Shown one piece after another: positions 14,379 to 24,597 of a stretch of 64,000 nucleotides of DNA. Position 1 is the stretch's first letter. Each line of letters opens with the position of its first letter. The translations under genes were made by a program, and so were the position numbers. This DNA is from Protea cynaroides (taxonomy: Eukaryota > Streptophyta > Magnoliopsida > Proteales > Proteaceae), in assembly GCA_028583415.1 (NCBI GenBank), contig CM053266.1:30511271-30575270 (forward strand). Reading direction: 5' to 3'. Below the pieces are notes generated by a model. The model was not told where the DNA came from. It worked only from the letters and a program-made list of their open reading frames with translations, and searched no databases.

Positions 14379-14469
14379 CCCCCCCCCCCCGCGGGGGGGG
14401 GGTTTTCCGCCCCCCCCCCCTTTTTTTGGGGGGGGCCCCTCTGTGGGGGGCCCCCGCCGGGGGGGGGAT
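14379..14469. other. G/C homopolymer block, possible assembly artefact
   Basis: Successive runs of C, G, T and G of 7-11 bases each make up about 90 bp inside the polyamine oxidase fragment, between NSNEF and QEIHALESD. It replaces about 10-20 codons of family sequence and looks unlike any neighbour. It may be a low-quality read or polishing error rather than biology. Confidence 0.7.
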
Positions 14470-14528
14470 GAATTCATTCGAATTCTTGGGCTCCTTTGTT
14501 CCATGGATCCAGGTGGCGCCCACTTCAA

Positions 14529-14861
14529 TGTTAGGGATGAAAGCGCAAACTAGAAAAAGAACAAAGAACAGAAATTAACGTGATTTGAACACCCCAACGC
14601 GGGATGCTTACCTCCACTCAGAGAAAGAAAGACTTTCTTTATTCGTAAGAAAAATCTATAGTTCTCCACCTGATAAAGTGTTATCCCTTATCAGCCTCAC
14701 TTAGGGTTTTCTCTATAGAGACAATATATAGGGGTCTTAGAAACCCTAATCCCCTACACAATTACAGATTTACTCCGTACATGTAATAAACTCAAACACT
14801 AATACAAGTACAACTCTAATAACCGTATAGACCCCACAGAATACAAGACACCAACCCAACA
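14529..14861 (-). mobile_element. Solo LTR inserted in the captured polyamine oxidase fragment
   Basis: 333 bp beginning TGTTGGG and ending CCTAACA on the minus strand, flanked by a 5-bp near-duplication (TTGAG and TTGAA). Removing it rejoins the oxidase frame exactly as GDRIE-VGATWIHG. It contains a TATA-like TATATATTG and an AATAAAG poly-A signal in the right order for an LTR. The size and TG...CA ends fit a copia-type solo LTR left by LTR-LTR recombination. Confidence 0.8.
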
Positions 14862-15638
14862 CTCAATTCGGTCACCACTGAACGCAACAGTAGCACTATA
14901 GAGCTTATGAGCTGCTATTAGCCCCACCATTCCTGCTCCAATAATCACTATTCTTGGTTTTTGGTGCCCATGGTTGCTGGTTTCACAAGCATACAACAAA
15001 ACAAAACAAATAAACAAAGAGATATCTACGATAATCCAATTGAGCTCATCTCACAGTCAAACGTCAACACTGGCATGGAAATCAATGGAAAATTTTCAAC
15101 TGGTATTATCCGAACAATTTGAACGGTTGAAGTTTACATGCTGAACAGTGTGATATCAAAGTTCACTCAGATCAACTGTTTTGTCACAAATTACAGTGAA
15201 ATTTCTCCATCAGTTCTTAGAAGAGACTAGCATGCTTTCTGAGTCATCTTTGATTTGTTTTTGTTTTTGAATCTATTATAAGTAGAGCTAAGCCTTCCTA
15301 AAAGAGCTTTGAGGCACACCATAACCATTAATAAACGTCAATTTGGGCAGACATTCACTCTCTTGACGACTATCAAGTGTCAATTGGTGTTGTATCTCGA
15401 TCTACTAAACGATTTATCACACAACAAAGAGAGAGATGGAGAAGGCCATCGACAGATAGATAGTTCTGCTCAGCCACCTAAGCGCTTCTTCTTCATCTCA
15501 GAGCACTGATTCTACTCTCTCCGTAAGTGTTTCTTATATTACTTAGTTTTTCTGATGATGGTTATTCTGTTCTTGAGGAAGATAGGCCACGACAATGGCA
15601 ATGATGGTGGTGGCATTGGCAGTAGCGGTAATGGCGAT

Positions 15639-15640
<2 letters not shown>

Positions 15641-15720
<80 letters not shown>
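15641..15720. repeat. (AT)n microsatellite, 40 units
   Basis: A perfect 80-bp AT dinucleotide tract just inside the right end of the Mutator-like element. Confidence 0.97.
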
Positions 15721-15722
<2 letters not shown>

Positions 15723-15878
15723 AAATGAATAGTGTTAGGGGTAAAAAAAAGTCTTTAATTATTCTATAAGTCCAGATAAAGTTTGGGTGTCCTCAGGGGG
15801 TGTTGGGGATATTATCGCAAGCAAAGATGGGTGGGTGAGATTAAACCATACTGTAGGGGTGTGGTAGACATTTTTCCC

Positions 15879-17780
15879 TATATTTTAATCTTCTTGAAAG
15901 CATCATCTTTTTATTTCACCTTCTTTATTTATAATTAAACTTGGATACCTACAATAATCATTTTGTGAGATATCTCTCTCATCAATTTCACCATTTTCAT
16001 TATTCGTCATTGTTTGACTAAAGTTACACACCATATACTCTGTCTTTATTTACTTATTTTAAAACCTTTTAAAATGACTCTAATTTGGCATTAATCCTTA
16101 GTTTATCTCATCTACTAAAATAATATCATCAGTAAAAAGCATATACTAAGAAATTTCATCTTGAATGTCTCTGATTAAATTCATAACAAGAACAAATAAA
16201 TAAAAACTTAAAGTTGATCCTTGATGTAACCATCACCATCACCACCACCACCACCAACAACAACAACAAATCCTTATCTCAACTAAATGGGGTCGGCTAA
16301 TCAACTCTGTTCGATGTCATACTTGAAGCAAGTCCTAAGGTATATATATTTTTATTCACCACTTCCCCTAGAGTCATATTAGGTCTGCTTTTAATCTTTT
16401 AGATCATTTAATCTAAATCAAATCACTATTTCGTACGGAAACATCTAACGGCTTCCGTTGAACATAATCATACAATTTCAAACGACTTTCTCGTAGTTTA
16501 TCATGTATCGACGCTACTCCCAAATCAACTCTAATATGATCATTCATTACCTTATCCTTCCTAGCTTCACCACACATTCATCTTAGCATCATCATCTCAG
16601 TTACACTAAGTTTATTTATATGATGCTTCTTAACTGTCCAACATTCTGCACCATACATCATAGCCGAATGAATGACTGTCCTATAGAATTTTTCTTTAAG
16701 TTTTAAAGAAATATGCCGATTACACAACACTCCAGACGCACTTTTCTACTTCATCCATTCTATTTTAATTCTTTGTGAAACATCATTGTCTATATCACAT
16801 TCGTTGTTTGTGTTTGAACCTAAATACTTAAAATGATCCTTGATGTAACCCAATTATTATAATTAGGAATTCACTACCTTAACCTCCATGGTTTTCATAC
16901 TAGTCACCGCATTGTAATAAATAACTTTGACTATGTCCATATGTTTGCTTGAAATACTTCGTTTCTCTAATACTTACCAAATTAACACTCTAGTGACCCT
17001 ATAATAAGTTTTTAATAAAAATCATATAGAGATTTTTTTTGCATTATCTAAGTCTTTTCATGAGTCTCATAAGAATATAATAACTTACATATCATGAATT
17101 TGTTTGGCATAAAACCAAATTGATTATCTGTAATAATAGTTTTTTTTTTTGTTTAATGCGAGTTTCAATAACTCTTTTACATAGTTTCATAGTATAACTC
17201 ATTAGTTTTATGTCTTTATAGTGATTGCAGCTCTAAATATCACCTTTATTTTTATAAATCAGAACCACACTATTTCTCTTTCATTCATCTGTTATTTTTC
17301 TTGTGTTCATAATCTTATTGAACAACTTAGTTAGCCAATATAGATTTTTAGGTTTTTCCATATTTCTATTGTAATCTTTTTTGGATTTGGTATTTTCTCT
17401 ACATTCATCATCCTCCTTAAAACTTCTTTTATTTTTAACACTTTGATTTTTTGTATATATTTATAACCTATCTTCTTGATGGGTAATGCTGTCTTATGGG
17501 ATATTATTACTCAAAGTGTCTTAATTTTGTAAGCTATAAAAACAATCTTCTATCTTTACTCTTTTAATATATGTAACATTTTTTAAATCTCTATTATTCA
17601 TTTTCACATTTTAGGTATCTTATAGATAATTTTTTCCCTTTTTCTGTGTTTAAATTGTTATAAAAATTTTCATATCTTTTAATCTTTATTTTTTACACAA
17701 CCTTCTTAGTTTCATTTCTGGCAAATCTAACTTTTTTAATTTCGTTTCTTGAACCTCATCATCCGATTAACAAGACTTTC
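15879..17780 (-). mobile_element. Non-LTR retrotransposon remnants (RTE-like)
   Basis: 15879-16210 is the right part of the copy split by the Mutator-like element. 16255-17770 is a second copy. It repeats the C-terminal blocks, such as TTCTGCACCATACATCATAG. Going on into the reverse transcriptase, the minus strand reads fragments like DIVKVIYYNAVTSMKT and DNQFGFMPNK, separated by stops. No functional frame survives. Confidence 0.7.
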
Positions 17781-17782
17781 TA

Positions 17783-17945
17783 AGATTTTGTTTGGTTGCA
17801 AGAAAAATTAAAGGGAAGAGAAGTGAAAATTTTAAACTTTAAATATAAATTTTTATAAATAATTATACTTATAAGCTATAAAATTTCTTTAATCATTGGT
17901 TAATTTTTTTTTAAATTTCTTTTTTTGATATTGTATACCCTATTA
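17783..17945. repeat. Fragment related to the Tourist-like MITE at 41573
   Basis: It begins TTTTGTTTGGTTGCAAG and continues AATTAAAGGGAAGAGAAG and TGAAAATTTT, closely matching one end of the complete element at 41573-41950. The second end is not recognisable, so this is a truncated or decayed copy. Confidence 0.55.
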
Positions 17946-18585
17946 ATCGCTTTTAATAGAGACTGTGCACAGCCTATATGCATAAACTTACTTTCAAAAT
18001 TGTTTTCAGGGTCAAATCTTCAAAGGCGAGCATGATCGTTTATTTACTTGACACGGGTTTGTGTCAATGGCCTATTAACATGGATTCCCTTTCATGAAAT
18101 GCCACTGGATCACTAAATAAACTTCAAAATATAAAAAAAAAAAGGTATTTTAATACCATTGAAACAGATCGGTGTCAATCAGAATATCTAGTACAGGGTC
18201 CCACCTCCCTACCAAAGTATTTATGGTGCGGCGTCGAGAAATGATTTCCATTTTGGTCTGAAGGAGGATTTGCATTGGTGATCACAACTCATCCCAGTTT
18301 TGGAAGAAGTCATCCATTAATGTTTTGCCACGTGTCTATTCAAATTAATTAATTAAGATTAATTGCAATAGAAGAGATATTATATTTAATTATTTATTAT
18401 ATATTACCATTAAAGGTGTCGGTTGGAGGCTTGGATGAGATCCATCTCCCCCTTCTCCACTCCTCCACTCGTGAAACTCACAGCTTCATCACCACAGTGG
18501 GAGAACTAGAAGTGAAGAGTAGGGTCTTCTGAAATCTGGTAGATCTCTCTATCTCCCTCTCTTTCTGTGGACTATAGTAGTTAGG
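17946..18585. other. Upstream region of the uORF-regulated methyltransferase gene
   Basis: AT-rich intergenic DNA grading into the promoter and leader of the plus-strand gene. Pyrimidine-rich patches (CTCCCCCTTCTCCACTCC near 18448, and 18541-18567) resemble plant core-promoter Y-patches. No confident TATA box. Confidence 0.4.
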
Positions 18586-18591
18586 ATGTAA
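18586..18591 (+). promoter_or_regulatory. AUGUAA start-stop element in the 5' leader, plus a 2-codon uORF
   Basis: ATG is followed directly by TAA. A second tiny uORF, ATG CTT TGA, lies at 18612-18620. Both precede the 47-codon uORF at 18623. In plants AUGUAA in leaders such as NIP5;1 is known to stall ribosomes and trigger mRNA decay according to boron supply. Whether it acts here depends on the transcript starting upstream of 18586, which the sequence cannot show. Confidence 0.45.
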
Positions 18592-18622
18592 GGAGGGACG
18601 AACAGGATCGGATGCTTTGAAG

Positions 18623-18766
18623 ATGAAGATGGTTGGAGAGTGGAACTGTGAATGGTACGAGCCGATGCCTAGAAGGGTTCCAAGGAGGGTCTGGTTAAGC
18701 TTCCAAAAATCTCAGGGTGTCCTCGTGGGTGGCAATCACACCTCCTCCAGGTTTTGCACTCGCTAA
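18623..18766 (+). CDS. Upstream ORF (47 residues), probable conserved-peptide uORF
   Basis: It begins MKMVGEWNCEWYEPMP, then has a basic segment RRVPRRVW, and ends SSRFCTR before TAA. It lies 251 nt upstream of, and in a different frame from, the main methyltransferase ATG; no other ATG occurs between them. The Arabidopsis relatives of the main protein (At3g53400 and At5g03190, as I recall) are annotated with conserved-peptide uORFs CPuORF46/47, so a translated regulatory peptide is expected at this position. The match to those peptides is not verified here. Confidence 0.65.
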   Translation: MKMVGEWNCEWYEPMPRRVPRRVWLSFQKSQGVLVGGNHTSSRFCTR

Positions 18767-19017
18767 ATCACAGCTCTTTCTCTTTTCTCATATCTCCTTG
18801 TGTGTGTGTTCAAAATAGTTTCCTCTTTTGAGCAAGCTTTTTGATTTTCCCCCATTGTTGCAAGGGAAAACCCACAAATCTCTTTCGCAACCCTATCTCC
18901 ATCGATTGGATCGGGGATTGGGAACCTGGGTTTGGGAAGGATCTGCTTTCATTGCGATTTTCAGTAACTCGAACTCCAATTGATACTGGAAACGCAAAGA
19001 CCCCGAATTGGATTCAA

Positions 19018-20421
19018 ATGGCTTCTAATGCCTTGAGACTGGAAATTCTTCATGGATCTTTGGTTAAGCTTGTGCTGCTTCGCGCTTTTCTGTTCGTTTC
19101 AGTTATAACGATCATCCCTATACTCCAACTTCGAAATGACGAACCTGCCGAGCTCCTTGCGGTGATCTCTGATGACTGCCCCCCAATTGATGATGATGTT
19201 GTTGCTTCTTCCGATCCACATTTTCTTCCGGGCAACCAGTTTCTGAAACCTGTGTCTGCGTATGTGGTTTCTTTTATACCCTCATCCCCTTCGGTGGTTT
19301 CCTGCAAGGAAAATGCTAACTTCACCCTCCACTTGTTTGAGGAGCTAATGAGTCGCCAGTTGTTGCATTCTGGTGCCAAAGCTCTCTGTGTTGGAGAGGG
19401 GTCGGCCTCCGCTGTCTCGGCATTGCAACAGTTGGGCTTCTCTGATGCTCTTGCGACCGACCGACACCCCTTTTTCGCTCTTTTGAGGAAAAGGCTCATT
19501 TACGGGCTCAAATTCCAGGACCACTCTTTCGATTTTGTTTTCTCCAGAGCTCTTGATAGGGTGTCCGTCCCTGCTCTTCTCGTGTTTGAGATTGAGCGTA
19601 TCTTGAAACCAGGCGGTATTGGAGCTATGCTTGTGCGTTCCAGTAGTTCTGAACGGAGTAGCTTGATAAAATCTGCTACTCCTGTTTCCTCATTCCTGAA
19701 AAGTTCCAGTGTCATTGATGTACGTAGTATCAACTTCTTTACATTGGTTGTTTTCAAGAAAAGATTTGATGATGTCAATTTCTTTGAGCAGTATAAGCTC
19801 CCGGATGAATGCCGATCCATTACAAACAACAAACGTTTCATGGAGTATTTGGAGCCTCTTTCAGATGAAAAGCCAGTTGGAACTGGAATTCAAGGAAAAT
19901 TTTCTTATTTATCCCACTTCATGGATATGAATATCTCTTCTAGGAAGCGGTTGATTTACATAGATGTTGGTGCAGATGATTTCTCGAATAGGTCCCTTCC
20001 CTTTTACCCTGAACAGTCCAGAGCCTTTGATGTTTATATTGTCCATCATGACACGTCTGTCCTAGCTAGCTATGTTAAAAAACCTGGTATTACTTTTGTT
20101 TATCACCCAGGTCTGGCTGGGAACAAGGTTACTCCCAGGCCTGTTGGACATTTGACTCCATTGTTGGATAATGGGTTTGATTTTCTTGCTTGGTTTAAAG
20201 AAACAGTATCAGCAGGAGATTTTGTGGTGCTGAAGATGAATGCAGAAGGTGTAGAATTGAAGCTGCTTTTTGAATTGTTCAAAAACGGAGCCATATGCCT
20301 TGTTGATGAGCTCTTTCTTCATTGCTCAGACGTTATACATGACCAAGCTGGCTCACATGGAGACTGTATGGACCTCTTCAGGGCTCTTCGCAGTAATGGT
20401 GTCTTTGTCCATCAATGGTAG
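19018..20421 (+). CDS. Membrane-anchored methyltransferase-like protein (CPuORF46/47 main-ORF family), single exon
   Basis: 467 residues, no intron. The frame is open 59 codons further upstream but without an ATG, so MASNALRLEIL is the start. A hydrophobic segment at about 16-38 (LVKLVLLRAFLFVSVITIIP) suggests a signal anchor, with the rest on the lumenal side. Residues 118-206 look like a class I methyltransferase core: glycine-rich ALCVGEGSAS (122-131), FDFVFSRALD (171-180) and ILKPGG (195-200). The C-terminal half has a second domain with RLIYIDVGADDF (311-322), DFVVLKMNAEG (401-411) and a conserved LVDELFLHC. The substrate is unknown; the family is best known for its uORF. The leader carries three upstream AUGs, so translational control is likely. 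Codon use and frame are intact. Confidence 0.88.
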   Translation: MASNALRLEILHGSLVKLVLLRAFLFVSVITIIPILQLRNDEPAELLAVISDDCPPIDDDVVASSDPHFLPGNQFLKPVSAYVVSFIPSSPSVVSCKENANFTLHLFEELMSRQLLHSGAKALCVGEGSASAVSALQQLGFSDALATDRHPFFALLRKRLIYGLKFQDHSFDFVFSRALDRVSVPALLVFEIERILKPGGIGAMLVRSSSSERSSLIKSATPVSSFLKSSSVIDVRSINFFTLVVFKKRFDDVNFFEQYKLPDECRSITNNKRFMEYLEPLSDEKPVGTGIQGKFSYLSHFMDMNISSRKRLIYIDVGADDFSNRSLPFYPEQSRAFDVYIVHHDTSVLASYVKKPGITFVYHPGLAGNKVTPRPVGHLTPLLDNGFDFLAWFKETVSAGDFVVLKMNAEGVELKLLFELFKNGAICLVDELFLHCSDVIHDQAGSHGDCMDLFRALRSNGVFVHQW

Positions 20422-21529
20422 CTGTGTTGAACTTCCATGAGAAGTTTTCTGAATTTTATTAGTATGAATCACTATAAGACTTCTGTTTAATTTCCTTTGA
20501 ACTTGTTTTAGTTCCAAACATCTTTGTTTTAACTTCCTTCTTTGGAATATCTACTCTACTATGATTTGTTATCATGCGACTATTTAATGGTTTAATAATC
20601 CTTCATATATTTTGTTTGTTTCCTTTTTCATCTTTATGCTTTTCCCTGTTGCTTCTTGTTGTGCTTTGTTGTACTCTGAGAAATTGCACGATGGGTTCTC
20701 TTTCTGCAATAACTCAACATGTTGATGAGTGCTTAAATGTCCACTATGATAAATGTATTTGACTTTATCATTAGAAAGTTATATTATAAACACACTCTCT
20801 ATATTTTTTCAAAAAACAGAATGAAAAAAAAGAAGACACTTTGTCCTCTCCTATGCAGTGTATCCAATCCTGAATGGATGGTGTTGTTTCAACTTTCAAC
20901 ATATCAACAATTCTATTCTATTTCTTAGTTTTATGAACTTCATCCTTCTAAGATTAATGCAAGAATTTACGGGGAGAGATGTTGGGAGTTGGCACTTTAT
21001 GTGCATAGGTTAGTTGCTTTGGTGGTGTTCATCTTCTAATGTCTTAATCACCCACTTATAACTTCCATTTGAGCTTTTGGACATTATTTTGTATCAAACA
21101 ATTGTGTTTCATTTCTCCCTAATATCTCATCTTTGTATTATTGAATCTCTAATCTCTGTTGATGGAAATTGAAGATTTTCACCTTATTATAGGTGTTTGG
21201 ATTGAAGACGTGGTTTGGAGTTCCTTATTTTGGAGGTCTTGTAGGATATTTTGGTCTTGTAGGATATTATTTTCAAGGCAATGGTTCCTAGTGAAGAGGA
21301 GATATTATATCATGGAAGGTTCCAAGTTTCCTCTGATGTACGGGATTGGTTTTAGAATCTAAGATTAGGGTTGGCAAAAGATAGGATAGGACCCAGTTCT
21401 TTTATCATATGGTCAATGCTTGGAAAACATCAAGTGCAATTATACAAGTATAGTACTTCAGGTTTGAGGAGATATGGTGGTGGAAGAACTAGATGTTCAA
21501 ATCTAGAATTAAATATTGCTTGTACTATC
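20422..21529 (+). other. 3' flank of the methyltransferase-like gene
   Basis: AT-rich sequence including the likely 3' UTR, with T-rich stretches near 20600-20660. No further coding or RNA signal recognised up to the retroelement remnant at 21530. Confidence 0.5.
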
Positions 21530-22085
21530 AACAATAATTGCAACAGAGCCTTATCCCAACTAAATAGGGTGGGCTACATGGATTCTTGTCTGCCAATCAG
21601 TTTTGTTCGATGTCATACTTGAAGCAAGGTCTAAGCTATACATATCTTTCTTCACTACCTCCCTAGAGTCATCTTAGGTTTGCCCCTAGTTCTTTTAAAT
21701 CATTCAATCTGATCAAATCACTCTTTCGTACGGGAGCATCTAACGGTCTCTGTTGAACATGGTCATACCATCGCAAATGACTTTCTCGTGGTTTATCGTG
21801 TATTGACACTACTCCCAAATCAGCTCTAGTACGATCATTCATTATTTTATCCTTCCTAGTTTTGCCGTGCATCCATCTTAACATCGTCATCTCAGCTACA
21901 CTAAGTTTATCTATACGTTGCTTTTTAACAGTCCAACATTCTGCACCATACATTATAGCCAGTCGAATGACTCTTCTATAGAATTTTCCTTTAAGTTTTG
22001 AAAGAATACGTCGATCACACCACTCCAAACACACTTCTCCACTTCATCCATCTTATTTTAATTTTTTATGAAACATCATCGTTTA
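21530..22085 (-). mobile_element. Non-LTR retrotransposon fragment (RTE-like), C-terminal reverse-transcriptase tail
   Basis: The minus strand reads a nearly open stretch with KGKFYRRVIRLAIMYGAE, KQRIDKLSVAEMTMLRWMHG and SHLRWYDHVQQRPLDAPVR. These are hallmark blocks of the C-terminal tail of plant RTE-like retrotransposons (the YGAECW, MRMLRWM and LRWFGHVQRRP motifs). It is the best preserved of four such fragments in the window and is truncated at both ends. Confidence 0.85.
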
Positions 22086-22949
22086 TAATATCAAATAATA
22101 TATCTTCTAGTCGAGTATGAGCAGTATTCTGCTGTGGTTGTGTATTAGTTGAGATGTGTGATTAGGTGGTAAGGCCTTTAAGAAGGGGGTCTGTAGAGCA
22201 GGGACAAGGAATCCCTTGCAGAGAGTTTCCCCATGGTATTTTGTACTAAACATAGGGGTTACCACTAACTATCAATTTGTTGAAGCGATGTGAGATTTAG
22301 AGGGAAGAAGCTTCCATGGAAAAGAGTGTTAATGGTGCTTCCATTCTCTATTTCTGAAGTTGAGGAAGAGTTTCAAGGCTTTATCTAACTAGTGTGCTAC
22401 ATGTACAAGATCCTAGCCTAGTTAGAAACAGCTACATAGAGATCAACTTCTTGTTCATATTGTCCGATTCACTACTTTGTTACCTCGATCTATGCTGTAA
22501 TCCACTTCTCTGCAAGACAATTGTGTTCAAGACAATTTTTTATTTTTATTTTCTGGAGAGAAACTACAACTCAAACCTGGACTAATATGTAAACCTTCAT
22601 TTTTAAATTATTTAAGGGAAAAAGATCCCCAAACACCACTGAGGATTCTCTCATATCCTCTCACATAACTCACTCTTCTCAGGATAGTTTTATCTCTACT
22701 CCCCCCCCCCTCCTAAAAAACTCCCTTGTGGGTACCTTTGAAAATACCAATTCTTACTTACCTATTTGTGCATTGTGGGAAGATTCTCCCTCCCTCCAGC
22801 ATTGTAGGAAATCCTCTCCCATTATTCATGGAATGTAAGAGCAAAACATTCATGAGCAATGCCCTAAAATCCCACATTTAAACTGATAGATGTAAAAAAG
22901 TAGTGTTTTTTTTCTTTTTTTTCTTTCCTGATAAGTTGTAAAATAGTAG
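22086..22949. other. Gene-free stretch between retroelement fragments
   Basis: No coding frame or repeat structure I can name. A poly-C run lies at 22701-22710. Confidence 0.4.
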
Positions 22950-23280
22950 GTTGATAATTGGAAAAGGGTAAAGGCCTTTTGAGCGGTGGAATGGTAGCTA
23001 TGTCAGTATCTCGTATTCAAATCTTCTCCTCCCAGGGGTTCGGGAGGAGGGTGACTCTCTCCAGTCGATGCCCGACAAGTGAATGTCGACTGAATCTGAG
23101 CCTTCCATCTGAACTGATGCATAAGTCGACACCCCTGTCGGCTTGAATGGAGAGTTCAGATCCAGCTGACACTCACGTATTGGGCATCGATTGGAGGGAG
23201 TCACCCTCCTCCCGAACCCCTTGGAGGAGCAGATGTGGATCCCACTCTTTACTTCTCATTTTTGACATTCTAATGTGGAA
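22950..23280. repeat. Foldback element with long inverted arms
   Basis: The left arm from about 23025 (cctcccaggggttcggga..., gggtgactctctccag, tcgatgccc) is the reverse complement, with few mismatches, of the right arm ending about 23235 (ggagggagtcaccc, ctcccgaaccccttgg). The arms run at least 90 bp and almost meet, so the single strand would form one long hairpin of about 210 bp. A foldback MITE is the likely explanation; no clear target duplication was found. Confidence 0.75.
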
Positions 23281-23284
23281 TGTA

Positions 23285-24050
23285 TCAATCACACAATTCT
23301 AAAAAAAGGTCTTAGCCATTTCATCCACCTTATACTATTTTTATACGTAACATTTTCTTCTATTTTGTACTCTTAATTTATAATTGAATCTAAATATATA
23401 AAATTATCACTTTGAGGTATCTCCTTGTAATTTTAGTCATATCTTTAATGATATTATGCTCTCTGCATTATGTTTTTGTCCACTTCATCTCAACCTTTTG
23501 ATTCCAAATTATGTTTTTTTTTCCTCATAATTTTAATCTAGCATTTATCCTATTTTCAATCTATCCATGAAAACGATATTGTCGAAAAAAGAAAAAAAAG
23601 AAAAAAAAGGGAACCTAATCTTGAATGTGTATGTATGATCAATCCACTAATGCTTCATGCAAATAGTTATGGCTTTGAAGCTGATCCTCAACATAATCCA
23701 ATTGAAATTAAAATTTCTTTAATTTATCCATCACAATTCTCAGACTGGTAACTGTAGCATTGTACAAATCTTTGATCATGGCTAAATACTGCTTTTTTAT
23801 TTTTACTACCTATCAAAACCAAACTATTTTAGAAGTCTACCATATACTTTTCTTAAATCAATAAAGATTAGGACTCAATTCAATTTCCTAAGCACATAAA
23901 TGGCTTCAATAGTCGATTTTCTTGGTACAGGACTAAATTGGTGAACCTAAAAACTATTATCTTATTTCAATTGGAAAAGAATTAAATAATAAAAAATTGA
24001 TGTAGTCAAGGCATTTAATAAGCTTCAACTTCTAAGGTATTCTCCAACAA
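23285..24050 (-). mobile_element. Non-LTR retrotransposon remnant (RTE-like reverse transcriptase)
   Basis: The minus strand reads decayed reverse-transcriptase blocks such as NQFSPVPRKSTIEAIYVLRK and LIFIDLRKVYGRLLK, equivalents of the QFGFMPGRSTTEAI and FIDLEKAYD motifs. Stops and frame changes are frequent. It begins with another version of the TTTCATCCACCTTAT block seen in the other copies. Confidence 0.7.
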
Positions 24051-24539
24051 CTTTATCCTCCCACATATATATATATATATATATATTGTTTTAGGCGAGA
24101 TAGATAGAATGATTGATACTTTTGGAATTGTGGGTACGTCAATTTGAGCCCCTTTGACGAATAGAGATCCTCTAATTATGAATGAGTCCCCAAAAGATCC
24201 CAAGTTTAGTGGTCATTTTTAACCCTTAGGTTAAGTAGTCTCAAATTTTTTTTTTTTCTACTTACATCAATTTAGTATTAGAGCAAGTTCAGGCATAGTG
24301 AACAATTTCTAGTCTGATAGAAGAACAAGCGAATTCAAAAGATATTTAGATTTAACATTCACAAATTGAGAAGATACTTCAGCATTGAGAATGATCGATT
24401 CAAACTCGAGGATGGATTCTTTAAGTGGAGGAGTGATGCAGTAAAAGTATCCAATGAGCTTTAACTGCCAATGCATTCTCCAACTCTTTTCTAACGGTTA
24501 TATTCCAACAGTCATATTTCATCAACTATATTCCAACTG

Positions 24540-24597
<58 letters not shown>

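Larger units (their letters stand above)
13685..14995 (-). pseudogene. Polyamine oxidase (PAO5-like) 5' gene fragment, disrupted
   Basis: FAD-dependent polyamine oxidases oxidise spermine and related polyamines. From the 5' side: an N-terminal FAD-binding segment, KPRIVIIGAGMVGL (around 14935), runs to ...GDRIE at 14867. A 333-bp solo LTR then interrupts, after which the frame resumes as VGATWIHG. An 88-bp G/C homopolymer block follows. A long open stretch then runs QEIHALESDEQWECMDG... through GYGCWSTKLLQEAIF and ITIAKGYLS to a stop at 13685-13687. The order and spacing match the first half of an intronless PAO5-type gene; the C-terminal FAD and substrate half is absent. It lies wholly inside the Mutator-like element, so it reads as a captured fragment. 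The longest open stretch covers about 220 codons, but no intact protein can be made. Confidence 0.85.
13362..15878. mobile_element. Mutator-like element carrying a captured gene fragment (Pack-MULE)
   Basis: The ends are inverted repeats of about 90 bp (13362-13455 and 15785-15878). They begin GGGAAAA and share blocks such as CACCCACCC, GATAATATCCC and AGTATG, at roughly 75-80% identity by eye. A perfect 9-bp direct repeat, tatatttta, flanks the element (13353-13361 and 15879-15887), the size typical of Mutator insertions. There is no transposase; the interior holds a polyamine oxidase fragment, a solo LTR and an (AT)n tract. The flanking sequence is one retrotransposon remnant rejoined across the target duplication. 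The class call is an inference from end sequence and duplication length. Confidence 0.85.

Noticed and set aside
18841..19017. N-terminal extension of the methyltransferase-like frame by 59 codons
   Set aside because: There is no ATG in the extension, and the first ATG at 19018 is followed by a sensible signal anchor.
19050..19499. 149-codon minus-strand frame
   Set aside because: It is antisense shadow of the intact methyltransferase-like gene, which has clear domain motifs on the plus strand.
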